Shown here: in pieces, positions 1 through 9,061 of the stretch
Numbering within the stretch: the first letter of the stretch is position 1
Layout of the letters: each line of letters begins with the position of its first letter
Position numbers and translations under genes: made by a program
Source of the DNA: Saprospiraceae bacterium
Lineage (GTDB): Bacteria > Bacteroidota > Bacteroidia > Chitinophagales > Saprospiraceae
NCBI GenBank assembly: GCA_020850225.1
Contig: JADZFD010000093.1
Span: 1 to 36,986, forward strand
Reading direction: 5' to 3'
DNA: 36,986 bases
Notes under the pieces: generated by a model
The model's input: only the letters and a program-made list of their open reading frames with translations
Database searches by the model: none
Told to the model about the DNA's origin: nothing

Positions 1-194
1 ACCTTCTCTTTTTTGAAAGCTGTGCTAAAATGTGTCACTTTTCTTAATTTAAAATTCATAAAGTTAATAAATTTGTAGAAAGTTTTCCACTCAACTTTAC
101 GTCAACGTATATCATGAGACATCATGTGAAATGTTTGATGAAATTCCGGTAGTACCTATAGGTATCGGGAAGGTGGCTTTTGCTGTAAAAAGAA

Positions 195-235
195 AAAATG
201 TGAATAACGAAAAATGTTTTCGCTATTCACATTTT
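195..235. terminator. Long hairpin, possible bidirectional terminator
   Basis: Two 19-nt arms (195-213 and 217-235) pair with one mismatch around a 3-nt loop. The outer stem is A/T-rich, so either transcript would end in a short U run. It lies past the 3' end of the minus-strand secreted-protein gene, beyond the heptamer array. The role is inferred from structure only. Bases 1-194 show no gene I can support. Confidence 0.45.
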
Positions 236-256
236 ACTCCAGATGGCTATCCGGAC

Positions 257-389
257 ATTTTACATTTTACCTATTACAAATTACATTTTACATTTTACAT
301 TTTACATTTTACATATTACATATTACATATTACATATTACATATTACATATTGCCTATTGCAAATTGCAAATTGCAAATTGCAAATTGC
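257..389. repeat. 7-bp tandem repeat array, 19 units
   Basis: Nineteen contiguous heptamers. The units drift along the array: mostly ATTTTAC (257-312), then ATATTAC (313-347), then ATATTGC/CTATTGC, then AAATTGC (362-389). All share the pattern nnnTTnC with few exceptions. Because the period is 7, each reading frame cycles through the same set of codons, so all three plus frames stay open; the short ORFs seen here are artefacts. Heptameric intergenic arrays are common in Bacteroidota. Confidence 0.95.
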
Positions 390-403
390 CCATTCAAAAA
401 AGC

Positions 404-1483
404 CTACATCTTCACAATTCTGATCGTCTCTGCGTGTCCTCCGGATATGGTTCGGATATAGTATATGCTGGCAGTAAGATCTTCTATGGAGATGCTCTGA
501 TCCTGTGACAGTGAACTGAATGCCTTCACCAACTGTCCGGACGTATTATATACTTCGAGGCTGTAGTCCACAGCATCGGTTACTACCTGCAGTCTGCCCT
601 CCGTCGTGCGTGGTGTGACTACCAGATTGCCTCTACTGTGTCTGACAGCACGAACCTCAGAGAAGTCATATCTGCCATCAAAGTCCGTTTGTTTGATGCG
701 GTAGTAGTTGATACCCGGCAGTGGCCGCTCATCTGTAAAGGTGTATTTTATCTCACTTCTGCTATCTCCGGCACCATCTATCTCTCCTATCGCATCATAG
801 CTGCGGCCATCACCGGAACGCTAGATGGTAAAATAGTCATTGTTGGTTTCGGATGCGGTGGAAAAGGATATGGCTGTTGTATTTTTTAATGGTGTTGCTG
901 TAACTGTTGAGAATGTAACGGGAAGTGTAATGTATGATGCTTTAAAATTAAAATCATTTATACTAAATGTACCTGCACCACCACTTGCATTCCATCCATA
1001 TATTCGAAACTCAATAGCATTTGAAACATGTTGGAATGATGAGCCGGAAAGATCGATTGTAGCGCCAGATGCAGATGGCGAACCTAATCCAGATGTATAT
1101 CCATCAATACTGGAAGAAACTTGAAACGAGGTTGGACCCGTACCTGATGCTTGTCCAGAATATGTAAATTCATAAAAATTGATATAATAATTTGAGTTCG
1201 GGGTTAAAATAAAATAAAAATAATCATTATTATCTCTTGAACTTCCAGTATTCCAACCTTTAGCATTATATCTATTATTTGCATTTTCTCCGCTAATACC
1301 TGAACCTCTTCCTATTCCTGATACTGTAATTTTAGAGTGAACAACATCTCCCGTTGTATATGGATTATTTGAATTGGGGTTTGTTCCTGTAATTGGATTT
1401 TCCCATATTTTAGCAGGCCATGGCTGTGAAATTATAATGGAAGATAAAAAAATATTAAATATCAAGATAAATAAAATTCTCAT
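404..1483 (-). pseudogene. Secreted T9SS cargo protein interrupted by an in-frame TAG
   Basis: The frame opens with ATG at 1483 and an N-terminal signal peptide (MRILFILIFNIFLSSIIIS, ending SQP). A Ser/Gly/Asn-rich domain follows, then the linker LPVTFSTVTATPLKNTT and TASETNNDYFTI. A TAG at 821-823 stops translation after 220 residues. The same frame then continues without another stop for 138 codons to a TAG at 404-406. That part encodes the usual continuation (RSGDGRSYDAIGEIDGAG, NYYRIKQTDFDGRYDFSEV) and a type A C-terminal sorting domain ending in GGHAETIRIVKM. In this family the codon after FTI is normally Glu or Gln, so GAG or CAG to TAG is the simplest explanation. The truncated product would lack the sorting signal and probably not be exported by T9SS. 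The ligand or enzymatic role of the N-terminal domain is unknown. A sequencing error is possible. Confidence 0.85.
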
Positions 1484-1749
1484 AAAAAATAAACTTAAAA
1501 TAATTTTAAAAAGATAAAAAATCTAACAATTTCCAAAGCACAAATATATACTAATGCTATTGATTTATAGTTATTTATATAATGATTTTTTTGTTAAATA
1601 TTTTATATAAATCATAAAGTATTGTGTTGAATTTGATTTATATATTAAGAATTAATGGCATATTAATCCGGAAGGTAAGATAATCTGTGATATCTAATTT
1701 GACAGCGTCAAAAAGTTCGGTCTAATTTGTATCAACCTGCGATAACAAA

Positions 1750-1851
1750 ATGGAAGATAGCAGGTACAAAATAGCTACTATAGAAGAACTATTTGCATTA
1801 TATCAGGTTACAGTATATCGGATATTAACCTGCAAGGCATTATCATATTGA
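1750..1851 (+). other. Possible 33-residue HTH remnant
   Basis: An ATG at 1750 opens 33 codons. The middle, IATIEELFALYQVTVYRIL, resembles a shortened helix-turn-helix of the transposase/regulator kind. It stands alone between two real genes (1484-1861). I see no full-length gene in any frame around it, so it may be a fossil or chance. The rest of this 378-bp spacer is AT-rich and shows nothing else I can support. Confidence 0.2.
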
Positions 1852-1861
1852 ATCATCGAGT

Positions 1862-2851
1862 ATGAAGCGGATATACATTTTACTTATTGGCTTGTATATG
1901 CTGAACATTTCAGTTGGACAAGCACAAACCCAGACATCAATGACAAATACCAACAATCCATTACTATGTGATCCTGTAGAAGGCGCATGTGGTTTACCTG
2001 CGTCAACGTCCAGGAATAAAGTAGACGTTCATCCTGATGACCAACCAGTTAAGGTCATTTATTTTACCGATCCGATATGCTCGTCCTGCTGGGGCATCGA
2101 GCCGCAACTGCGCAAACTCAAGCTGGAATACGGACATATCCTGGATATAGCGTACCACATGGGCGGATTGCTGCCCGACTGGAGTTACAACAGCGGCGGC
2201 ATCAGCAAGCCATCCGATGTGGCGCACCACTGGGATGAGGTGAGTGTGCACTACGATATGCCGATAGACGGTGATGTGTGGCTCGAAGACCCTCTACATT
2301 CATCCTACCCGCCATCCATCGCATTCAAGGCTGCACAGATGCAGGACGAACAGAAGGCTATCGTGTTGTTGCGTGAACTCCGGGAAATGGTCTTCCTTCA
2401 GAAGACAAATATCACCCGATGGGAGCATATAGCTATAGCTGCCGAAGCAGCCGGTCTGGATGTACTCCAACTCAAAACCGACTACGAAGGCGAAGCTAAA
2501 GCCAACTTTGAATCAGACCTTCAACTGGCTAAGTCCATGGGTGTCCGCGGTTTCCCAAGCGTATTTTTTGTCGACAAGACAGGCAATTCCGAATTTGTCT
2601 ATGGTACCAAAGCCTATCCATATTACGAAATGGCCATTCTTAAGCTATATCCGGACGCAACCAAAAAAGAGTACACCAAGGACTGGGAATCCCTTTTTCA
2701 AAAGTACCCTACTCTCACTGCCAAAGAATATACCGAACTATCCGGAACTCCGAGAGCTGACAGCGAAAAACTCCTCCGTTCACTATCCGATAAAGGTGTA
2801 CTCAAGGTAGTCAATACCAAAAATGGCTCCATGTGGAAGAAAGGTTTTTAA
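1862..2851 (+). CDS. Exported DsbA/FrnE-like thioredoxin-fold oxidoreductase
   Basis: A 329-residue protein with an N-terminal signal peptide (MKRIYILLIGLYMLNISVGQAQ), so it is probably periplasmic. The core has the motif YFTDPICSSCWGIEPQLRKL around residues 69-88, a CxxC active site with the helical-insert layout of the DsbA/Thioredoxin_5 group (FrnE, YjbH). The cis-proline loop is GVRGFPSVFFVD. The C-terminal 70 residues (TAKEYTELSGTPRADSEKLL...) extend past the thioredoxin fold and look like a small helical or winged segment. The likely role is thiol-disulfide exchange on exported proteins; the substrate is unknown. It is monocistronic, convergent with tsaD, and richer in G+C than its flanks. 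Confidence 0.8.
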   Translation: MKRIYILLIGLYMLNISVGQAQTQTSMTNTNNPLLCDPVEGACGLPASTSRNKVDVHPDDQPVKVIYFTDPICSSCWGIEPQLRKLKLEYGHILDIAYHMGGLLPDWSYNSGGISKPSDVAHHWDEVSVHYDMPIDGDVWLEDPLHSSYPPSIAFKAAQMQDEQKAIVLLRELREMVFLQKTNITRWEHIAIAAEAAGLDVLQLKTDYEGEAKANFESDLQLAKSMGVRGFPSVFFVDKTGNSEFVYGTKAYPYYEMAILKLYPDATKKEYTKDWESLFQKYPTLTAKEYTELSGTPRADSEKLLRSLSDKGVLKVVNTKNGSMWKKGF

Positions 2852-2852
2852 T

Positions 2853-2872
2853 GGTTAGTGGTTAGTGGTTAG
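2853..2872. repeat. Short GGTTAGT heptamer repeat (about 3 units)
   Basis: GGTTAGT GGTTAGT GGTTAG directly follows the stop codon of the oxidoreductase gene. It is a second 7-bp tandem repeat in the window, in the convergent spacer before tsaD. Confidence 0.8.
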
Positions 2873-2951
2873 ATAAGCTTGTGATTTGATTTTTTTTCGA
2901 AAAACAATTTCTGTTTACAATGATGCAATAACAATAACCGTGGTCACCCTG

Positions 2952-3962
2952 CTACATATCCATCCTGGCCATAGGAGTGACATTCTGACCTGCAAATCTG
3001 CCATTACGGTAGAGATAATATCCGGCTATGCCTATCATCCCTGCATTGTCCGTGCAATACTGAAATGCCGGAGTATATGTGATACAACGTTCTGATTCGC
3101 CTAATTCCTGAAATGCTTTTCTCAATGCACTGTTAGCTGAAACGCCTCCGGCGATGGCGATTTGATGTATACCGGTCTGATGGATGGCATGGCGCAATTT
3201 TTTAATCAGAATTTCCACTATAGTGGATTGTACAGAACAACAAATGTCATGTATATTTTCCTGAATGAAGTTGGGATTATCTTTTACATTTTTCTGCAGA
3301 AAATGCAGAATGGATGTTTTTAGACCGCTAAAACTGAAGTCGAGACCGTCTACAGCAGGTTCAGGAAATATAAATCTATGTGAACCGCTTTGAGCAAGTT
3401 TGTCGATGACAGGCCCGGCAGGATACTCCAATCCCAGTAATTTACCTGTCTTATCAAATGCCTCTCCCGCCGCATCATCCCGTGTGGATCCGATAACTTC
3501 CATCGTATCAAAATCATCGACCTGAACAATCTGCGTGTGACCACCGGAGACTGTAAGGCATAAAAATGGAAATGTCGGAACGGGATCTTCTGCAAAATTT
3601 GCCAGTACATGTGCCATCATGTGATGAACATCTATCAGAGGTATATCCAGGCTCAGTGCCAGTGACTTGGCAACAGAAACTCCGACAATCAGGCTACCCA
3701 GCAGTCCGGGACCCCGGGTAAAAGCTATAGCATCTACATCCTGAAGGGTTTTTCCTGCATCTTTCAGTGCCGTGTCAATGACAGGAATGATATTTTTCAG
3801 ATGTTGTCTGCTGGCTAATTCAGGTACGACTCCACCATAAGATTTGTGTACATCCTGATTGGCTATCCTATTGGAAAGAACCCTGCCATTTTCAATGACA
3901 GCTGCACCCGTATCGTCACAGGAAGACTCTATAGCTAAAATAACAATATTGCTGTTATCCAA
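2952..3962 (-). CDS. tsaD: tRNA N6-adenosine threonylcarbamoyltransferase TsaD
   Basis: A 336-residue ASKHA-fold protein that transfers the threonylcarbamoyl group to A37 of tRNAs reading ANN codons, in a cytoplasmic complex with TsaB and TsaE. Visible family signatures: AIESSCDDTGAAV at the N-terminus, HMMAH (metal-binding histidines), CLTVSGGHTQIV, GEAFDKTGKLLGLEYPAGP, IAIAGGVSANSALR, and DNAGMIGIAGYYL near the end. Length is normal. The start is notable: no ATG exists in frame before the conserved AIESS, and an in-frame TAA lies 15 nt upstream, so a TTG at 3962-3960 is the best start. That TTG overlaps a TAAATTTG string resembling a -7 box. It is transcribed divergently from the DUF3822/rsmD pair. 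Confidence 0.95.
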   Translation of the reverse strand: MDNSNIVILAIESSCDDTGAAVIENGRVLSNRIANQDVHKSYGGVVPELASRQHLKNIIPVIDTALKDAGKTLQDVDAIAFTRGPGLLGSLIVGVSVAKSLALSLDIPLIDVHHMMAHVLANFAEDPVPTFPFLCLTVSGGHTQIVQVDDFDTMEVIGSTRDDAAGEAFDKTGKLLGLEYPAGPVIDKLAQSGSHRFIFPEPAVDGLDFSFSGLKTSILHFLQKNVKDNPNFIQENIHDICCSVQSTIVEILIKKLRHAIHQTGIHQIAIAGGVSANSALRKAFQELGESERCITYTPAFQYCTDNAGMIGIAGYYLYRNGRFAGQNVTPMARMDM

Positions 3963-4069
3963 ATTTATAAATAACTTTTATTAAATATAACAAAAAAAAA
4001 TAATATTTTTGCTCCGGCAAAAATACAATACTATTCATTACTGTATAACATTTACAAGAAGAATATGCT

Positions 4070-4077
4070 TATTTTTG
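4070..4077 (+). promoter_or_regulatory. Putative -7 box for the DUF3822-rsmD operon
   Basis: TATTTTTG matches the Bacteroidota -7 consensus TAnnTTTG and lies 35 nt before the ATG at 4113. A second match is at 4004-4011. No good -33 TTG was found at ideal spacing, so confidence is modest. Confidence 0.4.
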
Positions 4078-4112
4078 TTCGGGATAATTTTAAAAACAAT
4101 CAATAATCCACC

Positions 4113-4901
4113 ATGTTGCAAAGAGATTTTAATGGACCTGATCACCTGCCTCAATGTCATTTATCCATAACATTTACAATCAATCAGTTAAATTATGCCA
4201 TCTTTGACCAGGATGGTGTAATGGTGCATCATACATCTCTTCCCGATATTTCTTTTAATTCGGCTGCGACTATACAGGCACTCAAAGACGACGCAAAACT
4301 CAATATGACTTTTGCCAATATTACAGTCGTTGCCATGACATGTAATGCGCATCAGCTTTCATTCAAAGATGAACGAATTTCTTCAATCTTGCCTTCACTG
4401 GAATTCAAAAACATCAAGATTGAGAAAATTCCTGGTTCTGCCGTATATAATTATTACGGGCTTACACAAGCTCAGGAGAACCTGCTTAAAGAAATATTAC
4501 ACAATCAGCAATACAACCTTTATAATTTCGTTTTTACACTTTCCAGTTATTTTATAGGAATAGAAAGACCATTGGTTCATTTACATCTTGAAGAGAAGTT
4601 ATTAACCATATTTATTCAAAAAGATGGCGTGTTGCAGTTTTTTAATTCCTACGGATATAAATCTTCCAATGACATCCTCTATTTTGTGATGGCAGCCTGC
4701 AAAATGAACGAAATAGACCTCGTACACGATCAGAAAACAGTTAGCGGATGGATAGAAAAGGACTCCGAAATATTTAACAGTCTTACCAAATTTCTGGGTA
4801 ATCTGAATATAATTGAAGACACCACATTTAAAATTCAGAGCAGTCCAAATCATAAACCTCACTATTATTTTGCCCACTATGCAGGTAAAGCATGCGTATA
4901 G
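4113..4901 (+). CDS. DUF3822 family protein
   Basis: A 262-residue protein of the DUF3822 family, which in Bacteroidota is typically encoded just before rsmD. It reads CHLSITFTINQLNYAIFDQDGVMVHHTSLPD at the N-terminus and has an actin/hexokinase-like alternation of strands, but no catalytic motif I can name. Its last codons overlap rsmD by 10 bp, so the two are co-transcribed and probably translationally coupled. Function is unknown; the conserved pairing suggests a link with ribosome maturation, which is inference only. Confidence 0.8.
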   Translation: MLQRDFNGPDHLPQCHLSITFTINQLNYAIFDQDGVMVHHTSLPDISFNSAATIQALKDDAKLNMTFANITVVAMTCNAHQLSFKDERISSILPSLEFKNIKIEKIPGSAVYNYYGLTQAQENLLKEILHNQQYNLYNFVFTLSSYFIGIERPLVHLHLEEKLLTIFIQKDGVLQFFNSYGYKSSNDILYFVMAACKMNEIDLVHDQKTVSGWIEKDSEIFNSLTKFLGNLNIIEDTTFKIQSSPNHKPHYYFAHYAGKACV

Positions 4902-5431
4902 TAGGTGGAAAATTTAAGGGAAAGAGATTCAACCCTCCGGTAGGAAAATGGCCTACCCGTCCGACTACCGATTTCGCCAGGGAAGCACTTTACAACATTC
5001 TGAATAACCGTATAGACTTTGAAGAAGTTGTTTTTCTGGATCTTTTTTGCGGTACCGGCAGTCATTGTTTTGAAATCATCTCACGTGGATGTACTGATGC
5101 GACGTGTGTTGATAATTACCCGGGATGCTTACAGTTTATTACAAAAACTGCTAAGGAACTCGGAATTGAGGCAAACCTGAAAATAATCAGGGCAGACATT
5201 TTTAAATTTCTGATATCTGTACGAAGTAGTTACAATCTGATATTTGCTGATCCTCCTTATGGCTTGAGTCAGATGCATACATTACCTGATCTTATCTTTC
5301 AATCAGAGATATTGGCACAGGATGGGATATTTATCCTTGAACACGGCACAGAAAACACCTTTTTCAACCATGTATATTTCAGGGAGGAACGAAAATATGG
5401 AGATTCTGTTTTTAGTTTTTTTGAAAGGTAA
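4892..5431 (+). CDS. rsmD: 16S rRNA (guanine966-N2)-methyltransferase RsmD
   Basis: A 179-residue class I SAM methyltransferase that methylates N2 of G966 (E. coli numbering) in 16S rRNA during 30S assembly. It has the RsmD N-terminus MRIVGGKFKGKRFNPPVGKWPTRPT, the SAM-binding motif FLDLFCGTGSHCFE (residues 48-61), and the catalytic motif FADPPYGL (N2-guanine type DPPY). Length is normal. The ATG lies inside the end of the DUF3822 gene (10-bp overlap). It converges with the ABC ATPase gene across a 53-bp spacer holding a weak AT-rich inverted repeat. Confidence 0.95.
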   Translation: MRIVGGKFKGKRFNPPVGKWPTRPTTDFAREALYNILNNRIDFEEVVFLDLFCGTGSHCFEIISRGCTDATCVDNYPGCLQFITKTAKELGIEANLKIIRADIFKFLISVRSSYNLIFADPPYGLSQMHTLPDLIFQSEILAQDGIFILEHGTENTFFNHVYFREERKYGDSVFSFFER

Positions 5432-5484
5432 GTGTTATAAAATATTGAATTACACGAATTAAACTCAAATGGTAAGGGTATATT

Positions 5485-6228
5485 TTATACTTCCTTTGTC
5501 TTATAATGGTGATTGGGGTCTGATACCTTGATGATATTGGTATTTATTTCATCGGATTCGATGAGACCATCCCGGAGCCTGACGATTCTGTGTGCATGAT
5601 CGGCTATATCTGGTTCATGTGTGACCAGTATGACCGTATTTCCTGCATTGTGTATATCCTCAAAAATACTCATAATTTCTATTGAGGTTTTGGTATCCAG
5701 ATTACCGGTAGGCTCATCTGCAAGTATAATGGAAGGATTATTTACAAGTGCTCTGGCTATGGCTACACGTTGTCGCTGACCTCCTGAGAGTTCATTGGGT
5801 TTGTGACTCATCCGATCACCTAGACCTACTTTATTCAGGGCTTCTGCAGCTTTATCTCTTCTTTGATTTTTACTGATGCCGGCATACACCAGTGGCAGAG
5901 CTACATTATCCAGTGAACTCAACCTGGGCAGGAGATTGAATGTCTGAAAAATAAAACCTATCTGTTTATTCCGTACCTCGGCAAGATCACCGTCATCCAT
6001 ACGCGAAACGTCAATATTATTCAGGATATAACTTCCTGTCGATGGGCTGTCCAGACAGCCGAGGATATTCATCAGTGTACTTTTTCCGGAGCCGGATGGT
6101 CCCATCAATGCCACATATTCATTGTGATTGATATCCAGCGATACCGATTTGAGTGCCTTTATTACTTCTGCACCCATTCTGTACACCTTGGAAATGTCCC
6201 GGATTGCAATGACTACTTTATTATCCAT
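5485..6228 (-). CDS. ABC transporter ATP-binding protein (MacB/LolD type)
   Basis: A 247-residue ATPase subunit with all ABC motifs in order: Walker [10 protein letters not shown] (about 43-51), Q-loop [15 protein letters not shown], signature [15 protein letters not shown], Walker [13 protein letters not shown], and H-loop [11 protein letters not shown]. The sequence style ([18 protein letters not shown]...) is that of the MacB/LolD/FtsE group, whose partners are FtsX-like permeases that move lipoproteins or other envelope substrates without classical translocation. No permease lies next to it, so the partner must be elsewhere. The start is the ATG at 6228. The spacer to the divergent kinase gene is 227 bp. 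Confidence 0.9.
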   Translation of the reverse strand: MDNKVVIAIRDISKVYRMGAEVIKALKSVSLDINHNEYVALMGPSGSGKSTLMNILGCLDSPSTGSYILNNIDVSRMDDGDLAEVRNKQIGFIFQTFNLLPRLSSLDNVALPLVYAGISKNQRRDKAAEALNKVGLGDRMSHKPNELSGGQRQRVAIARALVNNPSIILADEPTGNLDTKTSIEIMSIFEDIHNAGNTVILVTHEPDIADHAHRIVRLRDGLIESDEINTNIIKVSDPNHHYKTKEV

Positions 6229-6344
6229 TGTTTCATTGAATATTATTATGGCAAAGTAAATAAATAAATTGCTATTGACAGCAATTTTATGGACGTACAG
6301 GATAAATACATCGTCAAAATGAATTAAATGATAAGTAAAATTAC

Positions 6345-6352
6345 TAATTTTG
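6345..6352 (+). promoter_or_regulatory. Possible -7 box upstream of the deoxynucleoside kinase gene
   Basis: TAATTTTG matches TAnnTTTG in the 227-bp divergent spacer. It would leave a leader of about 95 nt before the kinase ATG at 6456, which is long, so this is tentative. Confidence 0.3.
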
Positions 6353-6455
6353 ACACTTTAATCAGAATACATAGATATAAATACAGTGGAAAATTCATCG
6401 GCTTTATATATATCATTGTTAGTATAACTTTTATCTTACACCAACTCTACCCTAC

Positions 6456-7082
6456 ATGCGTTCATTAAAACATATAGCTGTAGCCGGCAATATAGGCGCC
6501 GGAAAAACTACCCTTACAGAGATGCTGGCAAGGCATTACCACTGGGATGTGCAGTTTGAAGACACAACTACCAACCCATATCTGGCAGACTTTTATGATG
6601 ATATGCACAGGTGGTCATTCAATCTTCAGATTTATTTTCTCAACAGCAGATATGATCAGGTGCTCAAGATACGCAATGGTCAGAAAGCCGTCATACAAGA
6701 CCGAACCATCTATGAAGATGCGCGTATATTTGCCCCGAATCTACATGAAATGGGTCTGATGTCGTCCAGAGATTTTGACAATTATATCTCACTTTTTGGA
6801 TTGATGTCCTCACAGGTACAGCCGCCGGATCTGCTGATATACTTAAAGTGCTCTATTCCAAAATTGGTGGAACATATCCAGACCCGTGGCAGAGATTATG
6901 AAGGCAGTATGAGCCTGGAGTATTTAAAAAAACTGAATGAAAGATACGAGGAATGGATCAGTAGCTATACACACGGCAATTTGCTGATTATACAGAATGA
7001 TAATCTCGATTTTAAAAACAATCCTGAAGATTTCGGATTAATTATCGAACAGATAGACGGCCACATCAATGGCTTATTTTAA
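6456..7082 (+). CDS. Deoxynucleoside kinase
   Basis: A 208-residue P-loop kinase of the dNK/dCK/dGK family, which phosphorylates deoxynucleosides for dNTP salvage in the cytoplasm. Motifs: Walker A VAGNIGAGKTT (residues 9-19), the substrate-site glutamate region VQFEDTTTNPYLADFYDD, the DRS-like motif QDRTIYEDARIF (usually ERSIYED in relatives), and the LID arginines in TRGRDYEGS. Length is normal for the bacterial enzymes. Base specificity cannot be told from sequence. The yggS-type gene follows 38 bp later on the same strand, so they may share a transcript. Confidence 0.92.
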   Translation: MRSLKHIAVAGNIGAGKTTLTEMLARHYHWDVQFEDTTTNPYLADFYDDMHRWSFNLQIYFLNSRYDQVLKIRNGQKAVIQDRTIYEDARIFAPNLHEMGLMSSRDFDNYISLFGLMSSQVQPPDLLIYLKCSIPKLVEHIQTRGRDYEGSMSLEYLKKLNERYEEWISSYTHGNLLIIQNDNLDFKNNPEDFGLIIEQIDGHINGLF

Positions 7083-7120
7083 GAAGAAAATCATAGTGTG
7101 ACAACTAATATAACTCAATC

Positions 7121-7774
7121 ATGTACAGCGAAATAGCAGCATTTACCCATCAACACCATGTCACCCTGGTGGCTGTTTCAAAGACGCAACCCGTAGAAGC
7201 TATTCAGGCACTTTACGATATGGGTCAACGCGACTTCGGTGAAAATAAAGTTCAGGAAATGACAGAAAAACAGACGCAGCTACCCGATGATATACGGTGG
7301 CACCTGATAGGTCATCTTCAGAAAAATAAGGTAAAGTACATTGCACCTTTTGTACACATGATACATGCCGTTGAAAGTACTGAATTATTGACAACCATTC
7401 AGCAACAGGCACTAAAACACAACAGACAAATCAAGGTTTTATTACAGTTTCATATAGCAGATGAAGACACCAAGTATGGCATGAACTTAGAAGAAGCGAT
7501 TCAGTTGATAGAAAATGTCAGGGCAATTCCTTTCCCCAATATTATCCTTTCAGGTGTGATGGGTATGGCTACATTTACCGAGAATATGGAGCAGGTTAGA
7601 AAAGAATTCAGGCATTTAAAAAATATTTTTGATACGATTAAGTCTCAATTCTTTCCCAACGACGATGCATTTTGCCATATATCCATGGGTATGTCGGGAG
7701 ACTATCCCATAGCTATAGCTGAAGGTGCAACTATGGTGCGTATCGGCAGTGCCATTTTCGGAGCAAGAAATTAA
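7121..7774 (+). CDS. yggS: YggS/PROSC family pyridoxal phosphate homeostasis protein
   Basis: A 217-residue single-domain TIM-barrel protein resembling the N-terminal domain of alanine racemase. Members bind PLP and buffer its level, without known catalysis. The PLP lysine is in VTLVAVSKTQP. Other family marks are GENKVQEM, WHLIGHLQKNKVK, MGMSGDYPIAIAEGATMVRIGSAIFGARN (the phosphate-binding end) and the strand VLLQFHIADEDTKYG (usually QVNIAxExxKxG). Length is slightly short at the N-terminus compared with about 225-230, as in other Bacteroidota members. The 383-bp spacer that follows (7775-8157) is AT-rich and holds only the folD promoter. Confidence 0.93.
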   Translation: MYSEIAAFTHQHHVTLVAVSKTQPVEAIQALYDMGQRDFGENKVQEMTEKQTQLPDDIRWHLIGHLQKNKVKYIAPFVHMIHAVESTELLTTIQQQALKHNRQIKVLLQFHIADEDTKYGMNLEEAIQLIENVRAIPFPNIILSGVMGMATFTENMEQVRKEFRHLKNIFDTIKSQFFPNDDAFCHISMGMSGDYPIAIAEGATMVRIGSAIFGARN

Positions 7775-8125
7775 ATATCTGCCATTTATCATTCACAAAC
7801 TTTTCAGGACACATCCAACTTCTGGTGAAATTCAGGTTGTAACTCAGGTTATTGAATGTTCATGTATAGTCGCGTTTATTGCAATAATTCAAATAACGCT
7901 TTCATTTTCCAGATTATCATTGTACTAATAATGATATTCAATTGCAGATATATATAGATCTGTTTACAGAGTAGATTTAAGAAATTTTAAAAACAATGTA
8001 AATTATTAATATTAAATATTTTTATAATTATTTAATAATCTTGATTTTAAATCAGTTACATTTCCAACTTATAATGTTTCGGTAAAATAAAAACCGGATT
8101 GCTTTCACATATATATATAATCATC

Positions 8126-8133
8126 TATATTTG
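8126..8133 (+). promoter_or_regulatory. folD -7 box
   Basis: TATATTTG is an exact TAnnTTTG match 24 nt before the ATG at 8158. A TTG at 8099-8101 could serve as the -33 element, though the 24-bp spacing is a little long. The box contains the TTG that could otherwise be read as an upstream start, which argues for the ATG. Confidence 0.5.
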
Positions 8134-8157
8134 CCATTAGAAAATAATTCCCCCAAA

Positions 8158-9039
8158 ATGAAATTAATTGACGGTAGAGCGGTCGCAGAAGAGATAAAGA
8201 GTTCATTAAAAATTGAACTTTTCGAATTAACTCAAAACAATCAACGAATCCCAACACTCGCTGCCATTCTTGTAGGTGACAACCCTGCAAGTAAAGCATA
8301 TGTAAACAACAAGGTGAAGACATGTAAAGAAATTGGATTCAATTCTCTGCTTGTCAAACTGCCTTCTGATATCAGTGAAGCTGATCTATTGAAAGAAGTA
8401 GAGCGGCTCAATAACAATGCCGAAGTAGACGGATTCATTGTTCAATTGCCTTTACCCAAACATATTGATGAGGTTAAGGTCACCCTGGCTATCGATCCAA
8501 AAAAAGATGTTGACGGCTTTCACCCTATCAATTTTGGCCGTATGGCGCAGGGATTACCGTGTTATTTGCCGGCTACACCTTACGGTATTACCTTATTGCT
8601 CAAGCGATACAATATCGAAACGGCTGGCAAACACGTAGTTGTCGTAGGAAGAAGCAATATCGTAGGTACACCTATTTCCATACTGCTGTCACGAAAAACA
8701 GAAGTGGGTGATGCTACTGTTACGCTGGCACACAGCAGGACCAAAAACCTGCACGAGATAACCTTGCAGGCTGATATCCTGATTGCTGCGATAGGTATAC
8801 CGGGTTTCATCACGGAAGATATGGTCAAGGAAGGAGCTGTAGTTGTAGATGTAGGTATCAACCGTGTCGAAGATGATGAAAACACAGGTAAATCAAAATT
8901 GGTCGGCGATGTCGATTTTGATGGCATCAAGAACAAATCCAGCTATATCACTCCCGTACCTGGCGGCGTAGGGCCAATGACGGTGATGGGGCTGATTATG
9001 AATACACTCAAAGCGGCTAAAAAAGAAATTTATCCATAG
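8158..9039 (+). CDS. folD: Bifunctional methylenetetrahydrofolate dehydrogenase/cyclohydrolase FolD
   Basis: A 293-residue enzyme interconverting 5,10-methylene-THF, 5,10-methenyl-THF and 10-formyl-THF in one-carbon metabolism. Motifs: SKAYVNNKVKTCKEIGF (catalytic Tyr and Lys), VDGFIVQLPLPKHID, KDVDGFHPINFGRMAQG, the NADP-binding loop VVGRSNIVGTPISILL, and TPVPGGVGPMTVMGLIMNT at the end. I chose ATG 8158 (MKLIDGRAVAEEI) because the in-frame TTG at 8131 falls inside the -7 box and the family starts here. prmA follows after 22 bp, so the two probably form an operon. Confidence 0.96.
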   Translation: MKLIDGRAVAEEIKSSLKIELFELTQNNQRIPTLAAILVGDNPASKAYVNNKVKTCKEIGFNSLLVKLPSDISEADLLKEVERLNNNAEVDGFIVQLPLPKHIDEVKVTLAIDPKKDVDGFHPINFGRMAQGLPCYLPATPYGITLLLKRYNIETAGKHVVVVGRSNIVGTPISILLSRKTEVGDATVTLAHSRTKNLHEITLQADILIAAIGIPGFITEDMVKEGAVVVDVGINRVEDDENTGKSKLVGDVDFDGIKNKSSYITPVPGGVGPMTVMGLIMNTLKAAKKEIYP

Positions 9040-9061
9040 TATCTGAATATAAAAAACGGAC

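Noticed and set aside
257-389. CRISPR-like repeat array
   Set aside because: Units are 7 bp, directly abutting, with no spacers and no cas genes.
131-508. Three overlapping ORFs across the heptamer array
   Set aside because: They arise because a 7-bp repeat without stops keeps all frames open; the peptides are low-complexity His/Tyr/Thr repeats with no family likeness.
8131-8157. Upstream TTG start for folD
   Set aside because: It lies in the TATATTTG -7 box, and the family N-terminus begins at ATG 8158.
7775-8157. Possible small RNA or gene in the 383-bp spacer before folD
   Set aside because: AT-rich, with no hairpin-plus-T-run and no coding pattern apart from the folD promoter.
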